A stretch of 64,000 bases of DNA from Pseudonocardia lacus. Its GTDB lineage: Bacteria > Actinomycetota > Actinomycetes > Mycobacteriales > Pseudonocardiaceae. The position numbers were made by a program, and so were the translations under genes. Of this stretch, positions 32,912 through 41,917 are shown piece by piece. Numbering within the stretch: the stretch's first letter is position 1; every line of letters begins with the position of its first letter. The notes beneath the pieces were generated by a model. That model was not told the origin of the DNA. It saw nothing but the letters and a program-made list of their open reading frames with translations, and made no database searches. The DNA lies in contig NZ_JAHDTH010000005.1 in NCBI RefSeq assembly GCF_018531445.1, positions 18,801 to 82,800 on the forward strand, written 5' to 3'.

Positions 32912-33756
32912 CGCCGACCCTTCAGCCGGTCGAACGCGCGTTGGGCCCGCGGGCGCCGCGGTCGACCGGTCGCGTCGCTGGTCATGCCGTCCTCGCCGAC
33001 CTGGGCCCGCTCGGCCTCCGACAGCATGGACCAGCGCAGGAAGGAGGTCTCGATGCTCGACCGGAAGCCGCGGACGTCGTCGACCGCGTTGATCGCCTCC
33101 TTGGTCATCTCCAGGCGCAGCAGGTCGGTCTCGGCGAAGCGGTGGGCCAGCTCCAGCACGTGGTCCTCCAGCTCCGCCCTGGGCACGACCCGGTTGACGA
33201 AGCCGATCTCGTGCGCTTCCTGGGCGCTGACGAACCGGCCCTCGAAGAGGATCTCCTTGACCTTGCGTGTGTTGACGTCCCACGGCATCGAGAAGTACTG
33301 GACGAACTCCGGCAGGAACGTGGTGTCGTCGGCGGCCACGATGACGTCCATGGCCGAGGCGACCAGCCACCCGGCGAAGATGGTGTACCCGTGCACCGCC
33401 GCGATGGTCGGCTTGCGGAAGTCCCGCCAGCGCATGGTGTTGGCCACGTTGAACTCGTGCATGCGCCGGAGCCGTCCGCGCGCATCGGTGGGGAACCCAC
33501 GCAGTTCGCGGTCGCGCAGCTCCTCGGGAGTACCCAGGTCGTGGCCCGCGGAGAAGTGGTCGCCCACGCCGGTGAACACGACGACGCTCACCGAGTCGTC
33601 GTCCTGGCAGCGGGCGAAGGCGTCGTCGAGCTCCTCGCGCAGGATCCTGGACTGGGCGTTGCGGTACTGCGGCCGGTTCATCCTGATGATGGCCACCTTG
33701 TCGACCCGCTCGAGCACGATCTGGGTGTAGTCAGCAGTACCGGAACGGTCGGTCAT
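32908..33756 (-). CDS. Enoyl-CoA hydratase/isomerase (crotonase) family protein
   Basis: A 282-residue crotonase from ATG 33756. It has IIRMNRPQYRNAQSRILREEL at the N-terminus and GDHFSAGHDLG, which supplies the oxyanion hole. Both glutamates used by hydratases appear to be kept (in FLPEF and in VKEILFEG), but the usual glycine-rich GxxPGxGG loop between them is replaced by QYFSMPWDVN, as in more divergent family members. The Arg-rich tail is long. It probably hydrates an enoyl-CoA made downstream of the paired CoA-transferases. It is coupled to them by a GTGA overlap and follows the permease genes by 56 bp. Confidence 0.85.
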   Translation of the reverse strand: MTDRSGTADYTQIVLERVDKVAIIRMNRPQYRNAQSRILREELDDAFARCQDDDSVSVVVFTGVGDHFSAGHDLGTPEELRDRELRGFPTDARGRLRRMHEFNVANTMRWRDFRKPTIAAVHGYTIFAGWLVASAMDVIVAADDTTFLPEFVQYFSMPWDVNTRKVKEILFEGRFVSAQEAHEIGFVNRVVPRAELEDHVLELAHRFAETDLLRLEMTKEAINAVDDVRGFRSSIETSFLRWSMLSEAERAQVGEDGMTSDATGRPRRPRAQRAFDRLKGRR

Positions 33757-33812
33757 CTGTTCGTCAGCCCTCTTCAGTGGGTCGCTTCGGTCCAGGTGGT
33801 GGGTTGCGCCGC

Positions 33813-34679
33813 TCAAAGCCGGTCCCTGATCGCGTCGCCGACGCGGTAGACGGCCAGCACGGTGAGCATGATCGTGACGCCCGGCGCCAGGGTGGCGGCG
33901 GGATCGACGAGGATGTAGGTGAACGCCTGCGAGAGATCGGCGCCCCAGCTGGGCTCGGGGATCTGCACGCCGAGGCCGAGGAAGTCCAGCCCGGCCTGGG
34001 CGAGTACGGCGATGCCGGCGTAGATCGTCACCTGCACGGCGAGTGGTTCCAACGAGTTGGGCAGGATGTGGCGCACCAGGCGACTCCCCGACGAGCAGCC
34101 GTACATCCTGGTGATCTGCACGTAGTCCTTGTGCAGCTCGCCGATCACGCCGGCGCGCACCAGCCGGGCGATGCTCGGGGAGATGGCGAGCCCGAACGCC
34201 GCCATCGAGGTGACGATGCCGGCGCCGATCGACCCGGTGATCGCGATCGCGAAGACGAGCGACGGGAACACGAGCACCGTGTCGGCGAGCCGCATGAGGG
34301 CGGAGTCGAGCCAGCCCCCGTAGTAGCCGGCGAGCAGTCCCCACGGCACGCCGAGCGCGCAGCTCACGACGACCGCGACCACGGCTCCGATCAGGGCAGG
34401 GCGCGCGCCGTGCAGCAGCCGGCTGAGCACGTCGCGTCCGAGGTAGTCGGTGCCGAGCAGGTGCTCGATCGTCGGTCCGCTGAGCCGGTCTTCGAGGTCC
34501 TGCGCGCTGGGCACGAAGGGTGCGATCCAGGTCGCGGCCACGGCCACCACGACGAGGAGGGCGAGGAACCCGATCGCCAGCGCCAGCCCGACGCTCCGGC
34601 GCCGACCGGTCCTGCCCGCCCTGGTGCCGCGCGGCGCCAGCAGGCGGTCGACGCCCCCCGCGGCCGGTCCCACGCTCAC
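33813..34679 (-). CDS. ABC transporter permease, DppC/OppC type
   Basis: A 288-residue inner-membrane subunit from GTG 34679, overlapping the DppB stop (GTGA). After a first helix (LALAIGFLALLVVVAVAATWI) it has the DppC marker HLLGTDYLGRDVLSRLLHGAR and the EAA loop region near ITRMYGCSSGSRLVRHILPN that docks the ATPases. About six transmembrane segments. It pairs with the preceding DppB-type permease. Confidence 0.9.
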   Translation of the reverse strand: MSVGPAAGGVDRLLAPRGTRAGRTGRRRSVGLALAIGFLALLVVVAVAATWIAPFVPSAQDLEDRLSGPTIEHLLGTDYLGRDVLSRLLHGARPALIGAVVAVVVSCALGVPWGLLAGYYGGWLDSALMRLADTVLVFPSLVFAIAITGSIGAGIVTSMAAFGLAISPSIARLVRAGVIGELHKDYVQITRMYGCSSGSRLVRHILPNSLEPLAVQVTIYAGIAVLAQAGLDFLGLGVQIPEPSWGADLSQAFTYILVDPAATLAPGVTIMLTVLAVYRVGDAIRDRL

Positions 34680-35620
34680 GAGCGCCGCGTCCTCGGGTCG
34701 AGCAGGCCGTAGGAGACGTCGACGAGCAGGGTGATGACCAGGATCAGGCCGATCAGCACGACCATGACCCCCTGGGTCACCGGGTAGTCCTTGGACAGCG
34801 CGCTGTCGATCAGCAGGCTGCCCATGCCCGGCAGCACGAAGACCCTCTCGACCAGCACACTCCCCCCGATGAGGGTGCCGGCGACGAGCCCCATGACCGT
34901 GACGACCGGGATCAGCGAGTTGCGCACCGCCAGCTTCAGGTAGATGTCGCCGGGCCGGACGCCGGCGGCGCGGGCCGCGAGCACGTACGTGGAGTCCAGC
35001 GCCCGGATCATCCCGCTGCGCGCCTGGCGGGTGAGGATCGCGGCGCCGGAGGTCGCCAGCACCGCGGCCGGCATGATCACGCTCTCCAGGTTGGCGCCGA
35101 GACCGTCGGACAGCGGCTCGAAGCCGCCGGAGGGCAACCAGCCCAGCTGCAGGGCGAAGAGGTAGATCGCGATCATCGCCAACCAGAACTCCGGCACCGC
35201 GATCCCGAGCCCGGAGGCGTTGCGGATCGACTCGTCGAGGACCGAGCGCCGCCGCACGGCGGACACGACGCCCAGCGGCACACCGACCACCGTGGCGATC
35301 ACCAGCGCGAGCCCGGCGATCTCCAGCGTCACCGGGGCGGCGCGGGCGAGCGTCTCGGTGACGGGGGCGCGGTCGATGAAGGACGTGCCGAGGTCGCCGG
35401 TGACCGCGTTCGTGAGCCAGGTCCAGTACTGCAGCGCGATCGGCTCGTCGAGCCCGAGTTCGGACTCGATCTGCGCGATCGACTCCGGCGAGGCGTCCGG
35501 CCCGGCGATCGTGGTGGCCGGGCCGCCCGGGGTGAGCTGCAGCAGGGCGAAGGTCACGATCGTGGCCAGCAGCGCCGTCGGCACGAGCTGGGCGAGGCGG
35601 CGGCCGATGATCCGCAGCAT
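34676..35620 (-). CDS. ABC transporter permease, DppB/OppB type
   Basis: A 314-residue protein with about six helices. N-terminal RIIGRRLAQLVPTALLATIVTFALL and the loop GLDEPIALQYWTWLTNAVTGDLG are typical DppB; the EAA-type loop is near VLAARAAGVRPGDIYLKLAVRNSLIP. Its ATG at 35620 abuts the stop of the solute-binding protein gene (35621), and its own stop overlaps DppC, so translation is coupled. It forms the translocation channel with DppC. Confidence 0.9.
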   Translation of the reverse strand: MLRIIGRRLAQLVPTALLATIVTFALLQLTPGGPATTIAGPDASPESIAQIESELGLDEPIALQYWTWLTNAVTGDLGTSFIDRAPVTETLARAAPVTLEIAGLALVIATVVGVPLGVVSAVRRRSVLDESIRNASGLGIAVPEFWLAMIAIYLFALQLGWLPSGGFEPLSDGLGANLESVIMPAAVLATSGAAILTRQARSGMIRALDSTYVLAARAAGVRPGDIYLKLAVRNSLIPVVTVMGLVAGTLIGGSVLVERVFVLPGMGSLLIDSALSKDYPVTQGVMVVLIGLILVITLLVDVSYGLLDPRTRRS

Positions 35621-37183
35621 CTACGGCGCCTTCGCCGCTGCCGGCTTCAGCCCGGCCAGGATGACCTTGCCCTGCAGGTCGATCACCTGGCCGTCGACGC
35701 GCGCGTCCTTGACCGTGATGGTCGGGCTGAAGTAGAGCCCGACCATCGGCGCCTCCTCCAGGAACGCCTCGTTGATCTCGGTGTACTTCGCCTTCTGCTG
35801 CTCGGCGTCGGAGATCGACAGGATCTCGGTGAGCCGCTCGTCGATGACCGGGCTGATCGGCCGGCCGCCGTTCATGTTGTTGGCCCCGCCGCCGGACCAG
35901 GCCTCGGAGTAGGTGAACCACGGGTCGACCCGACCGGTGTGGCCGGTCAGCATGAGCGACCAGTCACCCTTGTAGAACTGGTCGATGCAGCCCTGGCCGG
36001 GCACCTGGGTGACGTCGAGGGTGATCCCCACCCGGGCCACCTGCTCGCTCAGGATCTGGATCTCCTTGAGGTTCTCCGGGGTCGAGCTCGACGGGCACAC
36101 CTGGATGGACAGCCCGCCGGCGTGCCCCGCCTCGGCGAGCAACTCCTTGGCGCGTGCCGGGTCGTGCGGGTAGCCGTAGGTGCCCGTGCCGTAGGCGTAG
36201 TAGTCGGGCGGCACCGGCACCGTGGCCTCGACGACGTCCAGGTCGCCGAGCGCGGCCTTCCCGAGCGACTGGCGGTCGATGGCCAGGTTGAGCGCCTGGC
36301 GCACCCGCTTGTCGTCGAGCGGGGGCTTGTCCTGGTTGACCCGCAGGAAGCGGAAGGCCAGCGTCTGCTGGGTCGTCACGTCCAGGTTCGGCATCGCCTC
36401 GATCACCGGCAGCTGCTCGGCGCTGACCGGGTAGGCGTACTGGACCTGACCGGAGGTCAGGGCGCTGATCATCGCGCCCTCGTCCTCGAAGAACCGCACG
36501 TCGATGGTGTCGTAGCCGGGCTCACCGCGCCAGTACTCCTGGTTGGCCGCGAACTCCAGGCTGACCTTCTTGGTCCAGCTCTTCACCCCGTAGGCGCCGG
36601 CACCGACGGGGTTGTCGGCGATCGTGTCCCCGAACTTCTCGATCGCCGCCGGCGAGATGATCATTCCGGCGCGGTCGGCGAGCAGTGCCGGCAGCGTCGA
36701 GTAGGCGCTCTTCAGGGTCAGCACGACGGTGCTCGGGTCCTCCACCGTGATGGCGGTGACCGGGTCGAGGTCCTTCCGCACGCCCGCGCCCTTGTAGTAC
36801 TCCAGGCTCGCCTTGACCGCCGCGGCGTCCAGCGTCGTGCCGTCCTGGAACTTCACGCCCTGGCGGAGCTTCATGACGAACTCCAGCTGGTCCGGGCCGC
36901 GGAACTCGTAGGACTCGGCGAGACCGGGCGCGGGGAGCAGGGTCGCGGGGTCGTAGGAGATGAGGGTGTCGTAGATCGCCTTGAGGTAGGAGTACTCGGT
37001 ACCCGCCCGGCCGGTCGCCGGATCGAGGTTGAGCGGCGTGTCCAACGATCCGACGGCCAGGGTGCCGCCCTGCTCGGCCCCGGGGTCGGTATCGCCTCCG
37101 GCCCCGCAGCCGGCCAGCACGAGGCAGGCGACGGCGATCAGCGACGTGCACTTGATGACGAGCTTGAAGCGAGCGGTCGACAC
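35621..37183 (-). CDS. ABC transporter substrate-binding lipoprotein (family 5, DppA/OppA type)
   Basis: About 520 residues from GTG 37183; the frame is open to 37267, but the added residues cross an operator-like palindrome. The signal ends in the lipobox LVLAGC, so it is a membrane-anchored lipoprotein. The SBP_bac_5 pattern is clear: LNLDPATGRAGTEYSYLKAIYDTL, then LAESYEF, LRQGVKFQDGTTLDAAAVKASLEY, and VRQALNLAIDRQSL. Family members bind peptides, opines, glutathione, nickel complexes or oligosaccharides; the ligand cannot be deduced. It is the first gene of an eight-gene operon with CoA-transferases and a crotonase, so the cargo is probably an acid destined for CoA activation. Confidence 0.88.
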   Translation of the reverse strand: MSTARFKLVIKCTSLIAVACLVLAGCGAGGDTDPGAEQGGTLAVGSLDTPLNLDPATGRAGTEYSYLKAIYDTLISYDPATLLPAPGLAESYEFRGPDQLEFVMKLRQGVKFQDGTTLDAAAVKASLEYYKGAGVRKDLDPVTAITVEDPSTVVLTLKSAYSTLPALLADRAGMIISPAAIEKFGDTIADNPVGAGAYGVKSWTKKVSLEFAANQEYWRGEPGYDTIDVRFFEDEGAMISALTSGQVQYAYPVSAEQLPVIEAMPNLDVTTQQTLAFRFLRVNQDKPPLDDKRVRQALNLAIDRQSLGKAALGDLDVVEATVPVPPDYYAYGTGTYGYPHDPARAKELLAEAGHAGGLSIQVCPSSSTPENLKEIQILSEQVARVGITLDVTQVPGQGCIDQFYKGDWSLMLTGHTGRVDPWFTYSEAWSGGGANNMNGGRPISPVIDERLTEILSISDAEQQKAKYTEINEAFLEEAPMVGLYFSPTITVKDARVDGQVIDLQGKVILAGLKPAAAKAP

Positions 37184-37240
37184 GTTGTTCCCGTCGTCGA
37201 AGGGAGTCTGAAGCAGCACTGCGTCCGAGAGACCTTCGAT

Positions 37241-37255
37241 GTCCATCAGATGGAC
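37241..37255. promoter_or_regulatory. Putative IclR-type operator (GTCCATC-A-GATGGAC)
   Basis: A perfect 7-1-7 palindrome 58-72 bp upstream of the lipoprotein start. CCAT/ATGG half-sites resemble the IclR operator at 4610-4626. The IclR at 27663, at the far end of the operon, is the likely binder. Confidence 0.6.
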
Positions 37256-37262
37256 TTGCAGA

Positions 37263-37275
37263 TTCATAGCATGAA
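37263..37275. promoter_or_regulatory. Second palindrome (TTCAT-AGC-ATGAA)
   Basis: A 5-3-5 inverted repeat 7 bp beyond the first one. It could be a second operator or overlap the promoter of the operon. Confidence 0.4.
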
Positions 37276-37718
37276 CATGTTGTCTATCGCAACGATGTGC
37301 TCGTCCCTCGCCGGCCGCGGTCGGGAGTTCCCGCGACGGCCACCTCTGCGGCGGTCCGGGCCGTGCGTCCAGCGCGGCCGGCCCGCCGAACGCGTGCGCC
37401 AGGCGCGCGCACCGGGCCGTACCGACGCGGACCCGTTCACAGCCGGATGATCACCGCCAGGTGATCGACGCGATCCCGTGGGACGACTCCGTCGGCACCG
37501 GGCCGGAAAGGGCGCCGTCACCGATCGGGTCGAAGACCTCGCCGTCGACGGTCAAGCCCCTCGGACGATCCCGGGGTGGACCGGCCGGGTGGTCGATCTG
37601 CGCACAGCCGGACCGCACGACACGACCGGGTGACGACCGGCTACTGTGTGCGACCCTCCGACGGGTCGCCGAGGGGCGGCTCGCCGGACGACCCACAGGA
37701 CATCGTCAGGGGGGAACC

Positions 37719-38261
37719 ATGGCCGAGATCGACGAGGTACCGCTGCCCGTGCTGGACGCAGCCAGGGAACGGCAGCTCGGTGAGCTCGTCATCGCGGCCG
37801 ACGGCATGGACAACAAGCTGGAGGGCGGGTGCCTGATCGTCCTCGCCGTGCTGGCGGCCGGCATCAGCGCGGCTGCCCTCCTGCTGGGAACGGCGATCCC
37901 CTTCCTGGACCTGCGCATGATGCTCGCCATCGGCATCGCCATGGCGGTGCTGGCGGTCCTCGGCGTGGTGCGGGGCGTGCTCAGCATGCTCGCCAGCCGG
38001 CCGGCGTACTTCCTGTTCACCGGAGGACTGGTGCAGCGCAAGGGCCGCGGGCAGTGGGCCGTCGCCTGGCCCGACGTCCGGACGATCACCGTGCGGTCCA
38101 GCAGCATCGGCGAGATCGTGACCCGCACGGGCTTCCAGCTGAAGCTCGCCGACGGGAAGTCCCGCCCCGTCCGGATCGGCGACCACCTGCCCGACCAGAA
38201 GGCCTTCACCGCCGCGTTCGAGCAGGCGGTCGGTGAGGCCGGGTTGCCTGTCGTGGGTTGA
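37719..38261 (+). CDS. Membrane protein of unknown function, PH-like C-terminal domain
   Basis: 180 residues from ATG 37719 with GGGGGGAA upstream. An acidic N-terminal helix (about 1-37) precedes two transmembrane helices (LIVLAVLAAGISAAALLLGTA and MLAIGIAMAVLAVLGVVRGVL). The C-terminal ~80 residues (YFLFTGGLVQRKGRGQWAVAW, VRTITVR, GFQLKLADGKSRPVRIG) alternate strands like the bacterial PH/YcxB-type domain. It is probably a cytoplasmic-facing regulatory or stress membrane protein. The function is unknown. Confidence 0.65.
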   Translation: MAEIDEVPLPVLDAARERQLGELVIAADGMDNKLEGGCLIVLAVLAAGISAAALLLGTAIPFLDLRMMLAIGIAMAVLAVLGVVRGVLSMLASRPAYFLFTGGLVQRKGRGQWAVAWPDVRTITVRSSSIGEIVTRTGFQLKLADGKSRPVRIGDHLPDQKAFTAAFEQAVGEAGLPVVG

Positions 38262-38399
38262 GTGGCGGGTGACCAACCCTCGCTCCATGATCAGAACGAC
38301 GTCCAGGCTGTCGCTCAAGCTCGGACGACCCTGATGACCTCGGACGGCCTGATGACACTGCGACCTGCCGCCGGTGCAGCTGGTCGTGATCGCCGCTCC

Positions 38400-38477
38400 C
38401 GACCCGGCGACACCGTCGCGGTGCTCGGCGTGGGCGGATTGGAGCACATGATGGTGCAGTTCGCCGCGGCCACAGGC
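38400..38477 (+). pseudogene. Alcohol-dehydrogenase (MDR) Rossmann fragment
   Basis: RPGDTVAVLGVGGLEHMMVQFAAATG matches the start of the NAD(P)-binding domain of zinc-dependent alcohol dehydrogenases (PGDxVAVLGVGGLGHLAVQFA), shown here split: RPGDTVAVLGVGGL, then EHMMVQFAAATG. The third Gly of the motif has become Glu. No other part of an MDR enzyme is found on either side in any frame, so this is a decayed remnant within the 38262-38620 gap. Confidence 0.5.
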
Positions 38478-38567
38478 ACCGCTATGTCGCCCTGGGCGAC
38501 TTCTCAACCACTCACACCGTGCAGCCGATCATCGGCGCCCGGACCGTAAAGACACGCGGCGGGCCCC

Positions 38568-38601
38568 GCTGCGTTGCTTTCCGGGACGGAGGCAACGCAG
38601 C
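38568..38601. terminator. Terminator hairpin (GCTGCGTTGC ... GCAACGCAGC)
   Basis: A perfect 10-bp stem with a 14-nt loop, 20 bp downstream of the DinB-like gene on the minus strand. It can also serve the plus strand. Confidence 0.6.
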
Positions 38602-38620
38602 CGCCGGGGTGCCACGGTGA

Positions 38621-39217
38621 TCAGGCGGTCCAGTCGGGACGGCGGCCGAGGTAGCGCAGCAACTCGGCGACGTCGTCATCGCCGGCCTGCGCATCCAGCG
38701 CCGGCGCGTACGCGCCGAAGTCCCGCAGCGGCTCGACGATCCGTCTGGCCACGTCCATCAGCTCCCGAGCGAGTCCCGGTGTGAGCGGCGAGGGCTGGCC
38801 GGTCGCGAGGGCGATGTCCCAGGCGTGCACCGCCGCGTCCAGCGCGCAGGCACCGACCCCGACCGGGGCGGGCAGCGTGCCGGGCGGAACCGGGACCGGC
38901 ACCTCCTGGACGTCCTTGCCGATCGTCGCCCAGGCCGCGGCCGAGGCCTTCATCGCCTCCTCCGCCACAGCCAGCGGCGAGCCTTCGAGCGTGCCGGAGG
39001 GAGTGAACGGGTCCTCGGACGGCCACGGCCCTCCCGTGATCGCCGCGGCGAAACCGACCTGGTCACCCGCGGCGTGCTGGAGCACCTGGGTGACGTTCCA
39101 CTGCGCGCACGGGGTCGGCCGGTTCCAGTCCTCGGCGGCGACGCCACGAACGGCGGTGCGCAGCGCCTCGTGCGCCTCGCTCAGCGTGGTCCACGTGGTC
39201 ACCGTGTTCTCGCTCAT
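38621..39217 (-). CDS. DinB/maleylpyruvate-isomerase-like (TIGR03086-type) metal-binding protein
   Basis: 198 residues. N-terminal helix LSEAHEALRTAVRGVAAEDWNRPTPCAQWNVTQVLQHA gives the TPCAQWN-x-H pattern of the actinobacterial TIGR03086 group; the metal ligands are the His in LQHAAGD and His in AAVHAWDIALATG. This is the four-helix DinB fold, often a mycothiol-dependent transferase or hydrolase, but the substrate is unknown. ATG 39217. It stands alone between a terminator and the 3' end of the NB-ARC gene's neighbourhood. Confidence 0.8.
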   Translation of the reverse strand: MSENTVTTWTTLSEAHEALRTAVRGVAAEDWNRPTPCAQWNVTQVLQHAAGDQVGFAAAITGGPWPSEDPFTPSGTLEGSPLAVAEEAMKASAAAWATIGKDVQEVPVPVPPGTLPAPVGVGACALDAAVHAWDIALATGQPSPLTPGLARELMDVARRIVEPLRDFGAYAPALDAQAGDDDVAELLRYLGRRPDWTA

Positions 39218-39439
39218 GGCTACCCCCGTCTCGGGCCGGAACCACCGCCGCCTCTGCGGAGCGGGTCGCCGACGCTCCCAGCGTAGCAGAACGGAACACT
39301 CTATTCCGATACTCGGGGTCGACGGCTCGGCGCGCCATGAGTGTTCGCGAGGGCCGCGTCCTCGGAGGGCCGACCGAAGTCGCGGACCGCGGCCACGGTC
39401 GGCAGCAGCGTCGAGGTCGCCCTCACGACGGCGGTCGGT

Positions 39440-41755
39440 TCAGGCGAGCCCGCCGCGCCCGGTGAGGCCGACGACCGGGACGGCGGCTCGTGCGGGCCGT
39501 GGGCCGCTCCCGCTCTCCGCCACGACCTCGCGCGCCGCGCGAGCGAGCTCCTCGTCGTGCGGCCGGTCCAGCTTCCGCGCGAGCTCGATGGTCCGGTCGA
39601 GCAGTGCCAGCGCCTCGTCGGAGCGCCCCGCCGCCCGGTACGTCGCGGCGCAGGCGTGCAGAAGATCGATCTCCAGCTGCACCTCGGCCAGCGGTTCCAG
39701 CAGCTCGAAGGCCCGGCGGTGGTGGTCGAGGGCCTCCTCGGGTGAGCCCATGATCCGCAGCGCGACGCCGAGGTGGTTGTGGCACCAGGCCTCGTTGTGC
39801 CGCAGGCCGTTCTGCTCGGACAGTCGCAAGGCGTCGTGCAGCGCCTGCAGCGACTCCGTCCGGTCGTGCGATGCCAGGGCTAGACCGAGGGTCACCAGCC
39901 CCGTGACCCGGGCCGGCCCCTCGGCCAGTGCGAGAGACGCTCTGGCGAGTTCGACGGCTTCGCCGCGCCGCCCGAGGTGGAGCGTGACCCATCCGTCGAA
40001 GGCCAGAGCCTGGGACCGGCCGGTGCGGTGCCCGATCTCCTCGAACAGCTCATGTGCCCGCCGGAAGTGCACCTGCGCCGCCTCGAGATCGCCGAGATCC
40101 CGGCGCACGAAGCCGATGCGCAGCGCCAGGCCGGCTGCCAGGTCGGTGTCGATCGGCCCGGACTGCTCGGCCAGCTCGTAGGCGGTGAGCGCCTCGGTGA
40201 GGCGGCCGGCGGTGGCCCGGGCGTAGCCGAGGTCCGCCAGCAGTGACGCCCGCTGCTGGCCGCGGCCCAGACGCGCCGCGGCGGCCGCGGCGGCCGCGAG
40301 CAGGCGGGCCTGGTCGTCGGTTCCGCGGTGCCGGAAGAACCAGACCCGCATGGCCTGCGGCAGCTCGGCCACCACCTCGTCCTCGCCCAGCCGAACGGCA
40401 GCGTCGAAGCAGGCGACCAGGTTGACGTACTCGAGGTCGAACCAGGCCATCGCCGTCGCCGGATCGCCCGGCGCGGGTTCCCGGCGGTCCGGCGACGGCA
40501 GCGTCCGATCATGGGCGACGGCCTGCACCAGGTAGTGGCGCAGGACCCGGCGCAGAGCGGTTTCGGCATGCGGCTCGTCGGCCGCGGCGACGGCGGCCGC
40601 GTACTGCCGGATCAGGTCGTGCATCCGGTACCGCTGCGGCGTGAGCTCCTGGACCAGGTGCGCGTCGACCAGCTCCTCCAGCACCGCGCCGACCCGATCG
40701 GGTGGCAGGTCGGCGAGCGCGCCCACCACCGCGGCGTCGAAGTCGACGCCCGGCAGCACGCCCAGCAGCCGGAACACGCGGCGCTGGGCCGCGTCGAGCT
40801 GCTGGAGCGACATGCCGAACACCGAGTCGAAGCGGTCGGCGGTGTCGTGCAACCGCTCGGCCAGCACCGCGACCGTCCAGCCCGGGCGGTGGCGCAGCCG
40901 TGCTCCCGCCATCCGGAGCGCCAACGGGAGGCCGCCGCACCGCCGCAGTACCCGCTCGACCGCTTCCTCCCCGGTCAACGTTAGCCCGGCCGCCCGGCCG
41001 AACAGCTGCGCCGCGTCGTCGTCGGCCAGTGGGTGCAGGGACACCGGCGGTACCCCGTCGAGGCTGATCAGCCGGTGCCGGCTGGTGATCAGGACCGCGG
41101 ACCTCCCCGCGCCGGGGAGCAGCGGGCGCACCTGGTCCGCGTCGACGGCGTTGTCGAGCACAACGAGCGCCCGCCGCCGCGACAGCTCCGACCGCCACAG
41201 TGCCGCGCGGTCGGCGGCATCGGCCGGTGGGTGCGTGACGCCCAACGCGCCCAGCAGCCGGCCCAGCGCGGCCTGCGGCTCCAGTGGCGTCCGGCCCGGG
41301 GTGAAGCCGTGCAGGTCGAGGTAGAGCCCGCCGTCGGGGAAGGCCGGGGCGAGCCGGTGGGCCACGTGCACCGCCAGGCTGCTCTTGCCCACCCCCGCCA
41401 TGCCGTCGACCGCGACCGCGCCCGCGGTCCGCAGCAGGTTCTCGACCAGCGCGGACTCCGCCTCCCGGCCGGTGAAGTCGAGCAGGTCGGCCGGCAGGTC
41501 GTTGCGGCGCGGGGCGGGCGCCGCGCCGGCCCTGGCCGCCTCGGCCCACATCACCCGCAGCGGCCGGGGATCACGGCCGACGACCCGGCACAGCGCGACG
41601 ACGGCCTCCCAGGGCGGCACGAGCCGACCGGTCAGGTACCGGGACAGCGAGGAGCTGCTCAGCCCCGCCTCGCGGGCGAGGGTGCGCAGGCTGGACCCGC
41701 TCAGTTCCTTGATCCGGACGAGCTGAGCCACCAGCCGGTCCTGGGGCCCCGACAC
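39440..41755 (-). CDS. XRE-NB-ARC-TPR transcriptional regulator (AfsR-like STAND protein)
   Basis: About 771 residues from GTG 41755 (another GTG at 41761). Domains: XRE-like helix-turn-helix (1-65, [23 protein letters not shown]); NB-ARC with P-loop GMAGVGKSS (about 118-126), Walker [21 protein letters not shown] and [18 protein letters not shown]; winged helix with [11 protein letters not shown]; then at least six TPR-like repeats ([46 protein letters not shown]). It is divergent from the AhpD/DUF1801/VOC genes. Two GTGTCCCACG repeats in the gap may be its site. No BTAD is visible, unlike the 21835 protein. Confidence 0.87.
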   Translation of the reverse strand: MSGPQDRLVAQLVRIKELSGSSLRTLAREAGLSSSSLSRYLTGRLVPPWEAVVALCRVVGRDPRPLRVMWAEAARAGAAPAPRRNDLPADLLDFTGREAESALVENLLRTAGAVAVDGMAGVGKSSLAVHVAHRLAPAFPDGGLYLDLHGFTPGRTPLEPQAALGRLLGALGVTHPPADAADRAALWRSELSRRRALVVLDNAVDADQVRPLLPGAGRSAVLITSRHRLISLDGVPPVSLHPLADDDAAQLFGRAAGLTLTGEEAVERVLRRCGGLPLALRMAGARLRHRPGWTVAVLAERLHDTADRFDSVFGMSLQQLDAAQRRVFRLLGVLPGVDFDAAVVGALADLPPDRVGAVLEELVDAHLVQELTPQRYRMHDLIRQYAAAVAAADEPHAETALRRVLRHYLVQAVAHDRTLPSPDRREPAPGDPATAMAWFDLEYVNLVACFDAAVRLGEDEVVAELPQAMRVWFFRHRGTDDQARLLAAAAAAAARLGRGQQRASLLADLGYARATAGRLTEALTAYELAEQSGPIDTDLAAGLALRIGFVRRDLGDLEAAQVHFRRAHELFEEIGHRTGRSQALAFDGWVTLHLGRRGEAVELARASLALAEGPARVTGLVTLGLALASHDRTESLQALHDALRLSEQNGLRHNEAWCHNHLGVALRIMGSPEEALDHHRRAFELLEPLAEVQLEIDLLHACAATYRAAGRSDEALALLDRTIELARKLDRPHDEELARAAREVVAESGSGPRPARAAVPVVGLTGRGGLA

Positions 41756-41823
41756 GGGCACACCGTACCCGTCCCGCCCCACGGGAACGGGACGCAGACG
41801 TGTTCGCGCAGCTGGCGGGGGTT

Positions 41824-41848
41824 CCCGTGTCCCACGGTGTCCCACGGG
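41824..41848. promoter_or_regulatory. Putative operator: tandem GTGTCCCACG inside a CCCGTG/CACGGG palindrome
   Basis: GTGTCCCACG occurs twice back to back (41827-41846), a 10-bp period, framed by CCCGTG and CACGGG. It lies between the divergent NB-ARC regulator and AhpD-like gene and is the only structured element there. Confidence 0.45.
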
Positions 41849-41917
41849 AGGTGGGAATCCCGACCCGCCGATGGTCGGATCGCACCTGTCGGAAACACCG
41901 TCGGCGAAGGAGGAACG

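Larger units (their letters stand above)
37184..37718. other. Divergent regulatory gap upstream of the ABC/CoA-transferase operon
   Basis: About 535 bp between the divergent lipoprotein gene and a membrane protein gene. The first 100 bp hold two palindromes in an AT-richer stretch; the rest (37290-37700) shows no convincing gene. Confidence 0.5.

Noticed and set aside
34520..37450. 976-codon plus-strand open frame
   Set aside because: Antisense of the permease and binding-protein genes, which have clear family motifs in the other strand.
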